DNA from: CAZXEU01 sp964639665
GTDB taxonomy: Bacteria > Bacteroidota > Rhodothermia > Rhodothermales > Bin80
Assembly (NCBI GenBank): GCA_964639665.1
Contig: CAZXEU010000027.1
Span: 1 to 13,750 of the forward strand
Reading direction: 5' to 3'
Length of the DNA: 13,750 nucleotides
Positions 7,601 to 13,750 of the stretch are shown piece after piece. The translations under genes and the position numbers were made by a program. Every line of letters begins with the position of its first letter. Position 1 is the stretch's first letter. Under the pieces are notes generated by a model. The model ran no database searches, was not told the DNA's origin, and worked only from the letters and a program-made list of their open reading frames with translations.

Positions 7601-7609
7601 GTTATGCGG

Positions 7610-8983
7610 CTATGTAAGCCACCGCAGGCTGACAAGGAGCGATGCCGAGACTCCGAGGACTGCGAAGGTGGGGTTGATCAAGTTCGCGCGCAGGGGCGGG
7701 CCGTAGATTCGCGGCATCATCGCGTAGAATGCTGCGGCCGCGATGCCGATGGCCACAAGGCCCAGGCCGAGGTCGCTCAGTAGGCCAACGGCCGCAGGCC
7801 CAGGCCAATTGAGGTCCCCTAGACTTATCCCGCGGCTGAAGGTAACGAGCACGGTTGGGGCATAAACGAGTACCCAGCCGAGCCCTACCGCACTGACCAG
7901 CCGAAGCGAGCGGTGTCCACGATCGGGCTGCAGACCAATGCGCGAGACCCCGTAAAGCGCAAGCTGGGCTGCGAATGTAGTAGCGAACGGGATAATGAGC
8001 CAGCCTCTTCCGGCGAGAGAGTACACGAACAGCCAAAGCAGTGCACCACCGGAGATCGAAAGCATGGTGTACACCGTGTGCGAGCGGCGCTTGCTGGAGC
8101 GCGGCCACGCAAGCGCGTGGAACACGAAGAATCCGAACGGAGCGATCAGCCACTGCCAGCCTCCCAGCGCAAATGCGGCGAAGCCGAAGAGCGCGCAGCC
8201 GATCAGCGCGCTGTCGTCGAGCTTGCTGCGATGCCGCCAGGCGAGCGCGAACGTAGTGCAGAGGACGGCAACCACCACATGAAAGAGGAGCAGCTGGGTG
8301 TCCTCACCGAGATAAAGACGCAGAAAGGCGTGGGCGCCCAAGGGGATGAAGAGGTTGTCCAACCCACGCCATGCCACCAGTTCAAGCAGCATGACGAGCA
8401 GCGCCAGGATCGTCGCGATGAGAACGGCCTCGGCGCGACCCGTATCGGTCAGAAGCAGCAAGGGCAAGTGAGCGCTGAAGAACGTCACCAGGAAGAAGGC
8501 CAGGGATCCTTCAATGCTCTTGACTCCATCCGAAGTCTGGTATTGGGTTTGCCCGTATCGAATGCCCACCAAAGCTGCGACTGCGTCCGCGAGTGCAAGC
8601 GTAAGTATCGGAACGACATAAAGCAGCCACTCGCCTTGACTTACCACGAAGAGCAGCGTGACCGAAATCGGAAAATATATCTCGCCCAGACTGTCCCGGT
8701 TTACGCCGCCCAGAACGGTTCCGATACCGCTGCGCAGGCTGCGAATCGATCGTGTTGTCAGCAGCGCAGCACACGCCAGAACTCCCAGCACAATCATCGG
8801 CCATGCTTGATCAAACACCCACGGCAGCGGAAGCACTACCAGCCCCATGCCGACATGGACTCCCTTGCGGACGGCCTCGGCGTGAAACCGACCGGTCCTC
8901 TCTGCGGCCTTCAGGCCAACCAGAAGCAGGGCCAGCGCGGCAAGCATAGCCGCCACGGCGAGAAGATCGGAAGCAAGTGTCAT
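7610..8983 (-). CDS. Phytol/dolichol-kinase-like membrane protein with extra C-terminal membrane half
   Basis: The 457-residue polytopic membrane protein has an N-terminal half (about 1-235) matching CTP-dependent polyprenol kinases of the phytol kinase (VTE5)/dolichol kinase (SEC59) type. Visible blocks are RKGVHVGMGL (about 39-48), NRDSLGEIYFPIS (about 95-107), LADAVAALVGIRYG (about 131-144), KSIEGSLAFF (about 155-164) and the conserved DNLFIPLGAH (about 209-218). Family enzymes phosphorylate a long-chain isoprenoid alcohol using CTP. The C-terminal half (about 236-457) holds further transmembrane helices, including ALGGWQWLIAPFGFFVFHAL. This recalls DUF92/VTE6 prenyl-phosphate kinases, but the similarity is weak and I only suggest it. 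The start is ATG 8983, whose G-side overlaps the upstream gene's stop as TGATG; an adjacent GTG at 8986 would also work. Alternatively the family could be a CDP-lipid synthase relative. Confidence 0.75.
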   Translation of the reverse strand: MTLASDLLAVAAMLAALALLLVGLKAAERTGRFHAEAVRKGVHVGMGLVVLPLPWVFDQAWPMIVLGVLACAALLTTRSIRSLRSGIGTVLGGVNRDSLGEIYFPISVTLLFVVSQGEWLLYVVPILTLALADAVAALVGIRYGQTQYQTSDGVKSIEGSLAFFLVTFFSAHLPLLLLTDTGRAEAVLIATILALLVMLLELVAWRGLDNLFIPLGAHAFLRLYLGEDTQLLLFHVVVAVLCTTFALAWRHRSKLDDSALIGCALFGFAAFALGGWQWLIAPFGFFVFHALAWPRSSKRRSHTVYTMLSISGGALLWLFVYSLAGRGWLIIPFATTFAAQLALYGVSRIGLQPDRGHRSLRLVSAVGLGWVLVYAPTVLVTFSRGISLGDLNWPGPAAVGLLSDLGLGLVAIGIAAAAFYAMMPRIYGPPLRANLINPTFAVLGVSASLLVSLRWLT

Positions 8984-10137
8984 CACGCCATGTCCCTCGG
9001 GCCGGCAGATGCCTGGTCATTCGCGCGGCAGTTCGCGTCCGCCGCCACCGTCTCGACCACGAACCGGCTGTAAAAGAACGCCTTGTCCTGGAGATGAAGC
9101 CGCTCGGCCAGCTCTGTATTGGGGATGAGTCTGCCAGCCAGCTCCGCCGGTCGGCTACGGGGCACCAGCATGTTCCAGTACGCCAGCCGGGCCCCTTCGC
9201 GGGAGTGCGCTGCCAGTCTTGATAGCAGCTGGTGAAAGTACTCGTCCGACATGTATTCGAAGATGTCGCTGAGGTTGTGGCAGTCGACTCTGAGCTCGGG
9301 CTCGGAGGCGAGTAGCTCTTCTATCGACACGCAGTGCCATTCGAGTCGGTCCAGGTTTTCCCTGATGACCTCGAAGTTCTCCCCCCTCAAGGCGTGAGGA
9401 AGGGCCGTGGTATGGCGGCCCGTGAGAATCCACTGGAGGTAGGGATTGGCCGCGGGGTCGAGCTCGGTTAGGGCGTGCCTTGCGCGAGAGAGAATGCGCT
9501 CCGAAACCGAGCCCTCCACATAGCGGAAAAAGGCGGGATCACGTCCCATCCTGCCCATCACGAAGCGGGAAAAGAAAAGTCGGAATAGCAGCTCCCAGCG
9601 CCGGTTGGCCCATTGCCGGTTGTAAAAGCGACGACGCTCGCCTGCTGTGCCCCCCGCAAGAAGTCGCTCGACACGGTGACGGGGGTGGATCCAGGGCAGC
9701 ACCTTGTTGCGGAAGGCGGCAAAATAGTCCTCGAATTTTCCGGCGCTGCCGATGCCGGCCCGGACCAGGGGCAGGCGTGCGTCCCAGAAGGCCCGAGCTC
9801 CGGCTTCGAGACCGCCGCGGCACCGGCGGTAGAGGGCCTCCCGATCATCGCAATCCCTTGACCCGATCAGTTGCAGAAGCTCATGGTGATCGAGTACCCG
9901 GTAGGCCGCAACGCGCAGCGCGAGGCACGCCAGCTGCGCCGGGTTCATGTCAACGGCGATTACGCGCGCCGGATTGCGGGTCAGCAGCGATAGCGAGTTG
10001 TCTCCCGCCGATGCAATCGAAAGGCAGACATCGCCTTCGCTGACGTCAAGGGCCTCCAGGAGGATGTCGGCATCCTCCCAGCACTGCGCGTAGCGAACGA
10101 ACGAAAAATCGGCCCGGGCTGCAGCTTCGGTGCTCAT
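8983..10137 (-). CDS. BtaA-like (DUF3419) 3-amino-3-carboxypropyl transferase
   Basis: The 384-residue protein carries hallmarks of the DUF3419/BtaA family: FVRYAQCWEDADIL (13-26), a SAM-binding loop LSIASAGDNSLSLL (39-52), the acidic strand end VDMNPAQ (62-68), and the downstream block HNLSDIFEYMSDE (287-299). In Rhodobacter, BtaA transfers the 3-amino-3-carboxypropyl group of S-adenosylmethionine to diacylglycerol, the first step of betaine-lipid (DGTS) synthesis. The N-methyltransferase partner BtaB is not in this window, so the product may stay as a homoserine lipid, be finished elsewhere, or be different. The length fits the family. The start ATG overlaps the stop of the dikinase-like gene (ATGA), and its stop overlaps the kinase-like gene. 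No signal peptide; probably cytoplasmic and membrane-associated. The family call is secure, but the substrate is inferred. Confidence 0.85.
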   Translation of the reverse strand: MSTEAAARADFSFVRYAQCWEDADILLEALDVSEGDVCLSIASAGDNSLSLLTRNPARVIAVDMNPAQLACLALRVAAYRVLDHHELLQLIGSRDCDDREALYRRCRGGLEAGARAFWDARLPLVRAGIGSAGKFEDYFAAFRNKVLPWIHPRHRVERLLAGGTAGERRRFYNRQWANRRWELLFRLFFSRFVMGRMGRDPAFFRYVEGSVSERILSRARHALTELDPAANPYLQWILTGRHTTALPHALRGENFEVIRENLDRLEWHCVSIEELLASEPELRVDCHNLSDIFEYMSDEYFHQLLSRLAAHSREGARLAYWNMLVPRSRPAELAGRLIPNTELAERLHLQDKAFFYSRFVVETVAADANCRANDQASAGPRDMA

Positions 10138-12857
10138 GCCCGGACCTCATCTTCCGGTGGCGTCGCGTGCTCCTCCAGGTCCGCAAGGGTCCCGGACTCA
10201 GATTCGACACCCAGGCGCACCGTGCCGCTTGTGCCATCCATCTCGATCCAGCTGCCGCTTGCAACGCGGGTGGTCAGGCCAGCGATGGAGACGATTGCGG
10301 GTATCCCCATTTCGCGGGCGACAATCGCCGAATGCGAAAGCAGGCTGCCGCGCTCGACCAATATGCCGGCGGCGGCGGGAAAGAGCATTATCCATCCCGG
10401 GTCGGTGCGCTCCGCAACCAGGATTTCTCCCTGTTGCAGCTCGGCCCCGCGCGGATCGAGGATTACGCGCGCCCGCCCTCTGACAATGCCCGGACAACAG
10501 CCTGTGCCGCGGAGTCCGTCCGGTCCGGCGTCTGTCGCATCGGTCGCTGCCCCTGCAGCGAAGCTGTTGGCGATGTAGGGAGCTCCAAAGGTTTCGAACC
10601 GGTCGGCCGGCTTCTCCAGTTCGGCGTAGCGCTCAAAGGCGCGACGGCGCACTGCCGCGAGGCCGCGAAGGTCCTCGCACGCCGCAGCCCCTTCCACGAA
10701 CGACAGGATTTCGTCGATGTCCAGATAGAAAATGTCACGCGGATCGTCGAGCACGCCCTCAGCTGTGAACCTCCGCCCGATTTCCAGGAAGATCCTCCGC
10801 ACGCGGCCAAAGAGACGGGTGCGCTCGAACCTCAGATTCTCACGATCGCGCACGCGCTGGCGGGCATTGCGAAGTACCCAGGCGAATACGCCGCGGCGCA
10901 GCATTCGCCCGCCAAGAGCACGGCGTACACGCTCTTCTGCACGCTGGCGCACCCCTGAAGAGATGCCGGTATCGAAGGTCTGGCCACGCGCGAGCCTGGA
11001 TGCGGCGTGCCCGATCGAACGCAAGAGGGGCTCGGGATCATCGAAGAGCGTCCTGGACTCGAGCTTGAGCTCGTCGAGACAGCGGTCGCCGAAAGTCTCG
11101 AGGTAGTCGTCGTAAAGGCGCGCCAGGTCGTTGTGGCCCCGCAAGGCGCGGACGGCCGCCGGCTTCGAACCCTGGCACAGGATGTTCGTCAGCTCGGCGC
11201 TGCGCGCTGCGACCGTTGCCATCTCCACGATGCGCCTTGCAGGCTCGGCGCTGATCATACCTCCCTGGTCGCAGACCAGGTTGTTTTTCAGGGAGTCGTG
11301 CTCCTCTTCCGGGCACCAGCTGGCCGTCAGGCGCCCCAGGACACCAAAGAAGATCATGGCAAAGAAGTCATTGATCAGTGGCGCATCCCAGCGCGTGAGC
11401 AATGTTGACTCAAGCACCCGGTAGTCGGCAACAAGCTGATCGAGACGCCTTGCCTCAAGTGGCGGATCAGGCGCCGCAAGCGCCCCTTCGAGGCGCTCAT
11501 AGAACCTTTCAATCATGCGCGGCAGCCGCATCTGATTGGCTACCAAGCCTGTCATAGCCCGGGTCATTCGAAGCAGGTCGACAAGGCGTGCCAACCGGGA
11601 CGCACGGGATGCCGCAGCAGTGACGGCATCCGGAAGACTCTCCCGGACGCCCATCATCTGCTCCATGAATCGGCGATTAAACGTGTAGCCGGGAAGCAGC
11701 GCAATGACGCGGTACCAGTTGAGGAGGTTGTAGTAGACGCGACCGCGAATGAGCCCCAACATCCGCCGAAGGGTGAGGTCGTTGGCGGCAATGCTGGCTT
11801 TGGGTACGCCCAGGATGCGGCAGAATTCGCGGTACACGCCTTCGTAGGCGTGCAGTGCAAAACTGAAGGTCAGTGGCGTAGTGATGCCGCTGTAGCTCTC
11901 CACGATGTTCGAGTTGTCCCAGATGGCATGGACGCCGTCTGGATCCGGAGTGGCGGCCAGAGAAGTAACCGGCCGGGATTGGAGCAGGAAGCACTCACCG
12001 CCGCACATTGCCCATTCGATGTCCTGGGGCCGTCCGAAGTGCCGCTCCGCACGGCGGGCGATCTCTGCGATCCGCGCAGCCTGCTCATCCGTGAGCGCCG
12101 GCTCGGAAGCTGCCGGCTCGGGGATCTCCTGCGCGGCCACGCCGAGAGAACTGTCGGGGTCCGGCCGGTGCGCAAGCGGCTTGGCCACAATACTCCGCTC
12201 AAGGATCCGACCGTCGAAGTGGACGCGCCACGTGTCGGCATCGGCGTCTCCGCCGACCAGCGCCGTGCCCAATCCGCGCAGCGCCGAGACCACCGCCACG
12301 GAGCGGCGCCCCGTTACCGGGTCGGCGCTGAAGGCGACCCCGGATACCTCGCTGTCCACCATGGCCTGCACCAGCACAGCCGGAGCCTGCGGCAGATCCG
12401 TCAGGTCGTTCTCACGCCGGTAGGCCAGCAAGCGTTCGCTGAAGCCGGATCTCCACACATCGACGATTCGGGCTGCCAGGCGCTCGTGCGTCACGAACAG
12501 AAAGCTGTCAAACTGGCCGGCAAAGGAGTGCACTGCGCCGTCCTCCTGTACTCCGGACGAGCGCACCGCGACGTAGCGGCTGTCAGAATCCAGCGCAGCG
12601 ATGTGCCTCTCAAGCTCTGCCATTACCCCGGGCGCTGGCTGCAGCTGCGCAAAGAAGGCCCGGATCTGGTCCTGATCTTCGGCCCGAAGCAGGGCCCGGT
12701 ACTGATCTGGCGAAAGACTGGCTTCAAAGGCTTCCGGCGCGATGACCAGCCACGCCGGTATCTTGAGTCCGGTGCCGGAAAGCGCGGACAGGGCCGCAGC
12801 CTTGCCTCCCATCCGACAGAGATCGACCCCATCCAGGGGTGAGAGAACAAAGCTCAT
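10134..12857 (-). CDS. PEP-synthase/rifampin-phosphotransferase-like dikinase without PEP-binding barrel
   Basis: The 907-residue protein starts with a PPDK/PEPS-type ATP-grasp domain (about 1-300). Visible motifs are MGGKAAALSAL (16-26), YVAVRSSGVQEDGAVHSFAGQ (95-115), VSGVAFSADPVTG (171-183) and RPQDIEWAMCGGECFLLQSR (276-295). A long helical middle region (about 310-775) follows and has no motif I know. The C-terminus is a swivelling phosphohistidine domain (about 783-882) with GTGCCPGIVRGRARV and ERGSLLSHSAIVAREMGIPA; His 842 is the likely phospho-carrier. The PEP/pyruvate-binding barrel of true PEP synthase is missing. The ATP-grasp, unique substrate domain and His domain layout matches rifampin phosphotransferase, which uses ATP to phosphorylate an alcohol, releasing AMP and Pi. 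The substrate here is unknown; an isoprenoid or lipid hydroxyl is plausible from context. ATG 12857 overlaps the upstream stop (ATGA) and directly precedes the ATP-grasp fold, so the longer open frame to 13100 is rejected. Confidence 0.85.
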   Translation of the reverse strand: MSFVLSPLDGVDLCRMGGKAAALSALSGTGLKIPAWLVIAPEAFEASLSPDQYRALLRAEDQDQIRAFFAQLQPAPGVMAELERHIAALDSDSRYVAVRSSGVQEDGAVHSFAGQFDSFLFVTHERLAARIVDVWRSGFSERLLAYRRENDLTDLPQAPAVLVQAMVDSEVSGVAFSADPVTGRRSVAVVSALRGLGTALVGGDADADTWRVHFDGRILERSIVAKPLAHRPDPDSSLGVAAQEIPEPAASEPALTDEQAARIAEIARRAERHFGRPQDIEWAMCGGECFLLQSRPVTSLAATPDPDGVHAIWDNSNIVESYSGITTPLTFSFALHAYEGVYREFCRILGVPKASIAANDLTLRRMLGLIRGRVYYNLLNWYRVIALLPGYTFNRRFMEQMMGVRESLPDAVTAAASRASRLARLVDLLRMTRAMTGLVANQMRLPRMIERFYERLEGALAAPDPPLEARRLDQLVADYRVLESTLLTRWDAPLINDFFAMIFFGVLGRLTASWCPEEEHDSLKNNLVCDQGGMISAEPARRIVEMATVAARSAELTNILCQGSKPAAVRALRGHNDLARLYDDYLETFGDRCLDELKLESRTLFDDPEPLLRSIGHAASRLARGQTFDTGISSGVRQRAEERVRRALGGRMLRRGVFAWVLRNARQRVRDRENLRFERTRLFGRVRRIFLEIGRRFTAEGVLDDPRDIFYLDIDEILSFVEGAAACEDLRGLAAVRRRAFERYAELEKPADRFETFGAPYIANSFAAGAATDATDAGPDGLRGTGCCPGIVRGRARVILDPRGAELQQGEILVAERTDPGWIMLFPAAAGILVERGSLLSHSAIVAREMGIPAIVSIAGLTTRVASGSWIEMDGTSGTVRLGVESESGTLADLEEHATPPEDEVRA

Positions 12858-13738
12858 ATCAGCGCTCTCCACAGAAGCGGGGCCGGTCCAAGGCCTAGGT
12901 ACAGCACCAGCGTCCAGATCCCGGACCAGGTCTCGATCCATTTGCCCGCTCCGGGCGTCTGGCGGCGCAGGAAAGCGAGGCCGACGAGCAGCGCACCAGC
13001 AAGGGTGATGCAAAGAACAATCGCCAGTGGAAGGAAAAAACCGATCCGGCGCGCGGCGATGCACGCGCTGGCGAGTGCAAGCCCCATGACCAGCCACCAT
13101 GTACCTAGCGCCCGTTGCCGGCCCCAGACGGCGGAATAGGTGGCTACACCCCGCTCTTCATCGTGCGGGCTGCGAATCTTGCGGCCGACCTCGATAACCA
13201 TGCCGTTGAACAGGCTGGCTAACAAGAACCAGAATAGCCCGGACGGAGGATGGCCCTGAAATGCAAGCCAGTCGGTACTGGTCGCATAAAGATCGACGAG
13301 CGGCATGATGGCCATATGCGAGACCATGTATGTGACGTGTTTGCCGCGCAGCCAGTGTCCCACGAAGAACTCCTTGCCCATCAGGGCCTGGTACGTCCAG
13401 GTAACAACCAGCAAGACAAGCAGCCGCGCATCTAGCCACAGGGCCAGGCTCGCCTGTACCAGGGCCCCGAGGAGGAACAGGCCACGCAGCTCCCGCAAGG
13501 TCACTAGGCCTCTGGGCACGGCGCGGTAGGGCCGATAACGAGCGTCTTCTTCCGCGTCCTTGAATTCGTCCGCGATGCGCAGCTGAAGAAAAAAGATGAG
13601 GCAGGAGATGAACGCCACCACCGCAGACTTCGGACTGGGCCATCCCTCGGGCGAGCGCAGCAGCCATGCGAAGGCGACGGCGCTGAAGCTGAAGGCGAGG
13701 ATCAGCGGCCCGTGCTGCTTTAGCGGGAGCGATTCCCG
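12854..13738 (-). CDS. UbiA-family prenyltransferase, 5' end truncated
   Basis: A polytopic membrane protein whose readable frame gives about 294 residues. The first Asp-rich motif is LRIADEFKDAEEDARYRPYR (DxxxDxxxD type; first Asp near residue 57 of the partial frame). The second motif area is EVGRKIRSPHDEERGVATYS (about 183-202). Both are placed as in UbiA enzymes, which transfer a prenyl group from prenyl diphosphate to an acceptor using Mg2+ bound by these aspartates. The first helix (PLILAFSFSAVAFAWLL) precedes the GTG at 13621, so the true start lies upstream. A perfect fold-back palindrome (13712-13750) then introduces a stop at 13739-13741 and hides the N-terminus, of which only a few residues are probably missing. 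It is the first gene of the operon and overlaps the next by 4 nt (ATGA). Acceptor and prenyl length are unknown. Confidence 0.8.
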   Translation of the reverse strand, partial: RESLPLKQHGPLILAFSFSAVAFAWLLRSPEGWPSPKSAVVAFISCLIFFLQLRIADEFKDAEEDARYRPYRAVPRGLVTLRELRGLFLLGALVQASLALWLDARLLVLLVVTWTYQALMGKEFFVGHWLRGKHVTYMVSHMAIMPLVDLYATSTDWLAFQGHPPSGLFWFLLASLFNGMVIEVGRKIRSPHDEERGVATYSAVWGRQRALGTWWLVMGLALASACIAARRIGFFLPLAIVLCITLAGALLVGLAFLRRQTPGAGKWIETWSGIWTLVLYLGLGPAPLLWRALI

Positions 13739-13750
13739 CTAAAGCAGCAC
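13712..13750. repeat. Perfect fold-back palindrome at the window end
   Basis: GTGCTGCTTTAGCGGGA (13712-13728) is followed by a 5-nt spacer (13729-13733) and its exact reverse complement (13734-13750), which reaches the last base of the window. On the coding strand of the prenyltransferase this creates a stop in an otherwise open frame. A palindrome ending exactly at a sequence end is typical of a chimeric fold-back or assembly end rather than a natural terminator. Confidence 0.85.

Noticed and set aside
7913..9073. Plus-strand open frame of 386 codons
   Set aside because: It is antisense to the kinase-like membrane protein and has a charged, low-complexity composition typical of a reverse-strand shadow.
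11850..12842. Plus-strand open frame of 330 codons
   Set aside because: It is antisense to the ATP-grasp domain of the dikinase-like gene, with no recognisable motif.
1..13750. CRISPR array or rRNA/tRNA genes
   Set aside because: No regularly spaced direct repeats and no RNA gene signatures were seen on either strand.

Overview
The window looks like a GC-rich member of the Bacteroidota/Rhodothermota group. The main reason is the protein at 3387-6593, which ends in a classic type IX secretion (Por) C-terminal sorting domain (NYPNPFSDRTTLTF..., FDVTGRRLATLVD, LLLVK). Shine-Dalgarno sequences are also inconspicuous. I infer a Rhodothermia-like marine or environmental bacterium; there is no rRNA or marker gene to confirm this.

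Left part (1-3386) is accessory DNA. It holds a nested GC-rich hairpin (36-83) and a small secreted glycine-zipper protein (244-780, minus). It also holds a pair of overlapping small minus-strand ORFs of 54 and 51 codons (982-1146 and 834-989). A decayed second copy of the 51-codon ORF lies just downstream of the secreted-protein gene (178-225). Next comes the C-terminal part of an IS1634-type DDE transposase (1458-2522, minus) with a candidate terminal inverted repeat, then about 0.86 kb of debris-like DNA.

Middle part (3387-6593, plus) encodes a large cell-surface or secreted BNR/sortilin-like beta-propeller protein. It converges on a minus-strand gene cluster across a 221-nt gap.

Right part (6815-13738, minus) is a tight five-gene operon, in transcription order: UbiA-family prenyltransferase (5' end cut by the window edge); a 907-aa PEP-synthase/rifampin-phosphotransferase-like dikinase without the PEP-binding barrel; a BtaA-like (DUF3419) 3-amino-3-carboxypropyl transferase; a CTP-dependent phytol/dolichol-kinase-like membrane protein with an extra membrane half; and an exported TPR protein. 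The first four genes overlap by 1-4 nt (ATGA, ATGA, TGATG) and the fifth follows after 9 nt, so they are almost certainly co-transcribed and translationally coupled. The mix of prenyl transfer, polyprenol phosphorylation, a phosphohistidine-type phosphotransferase and an aminocarboxypropyl transferase suggests an unassigned membrane-lipid pathway, possibly a prenylated or betaine-like lipid. This operon is the best candidate for an undescribed system in the window.

The last 39 bases (13712-13750) are a perfect fold-back palindrome interrupting the start of the prenyltransferase gene. It looks like a chimeric contig end rather than natural sequence.
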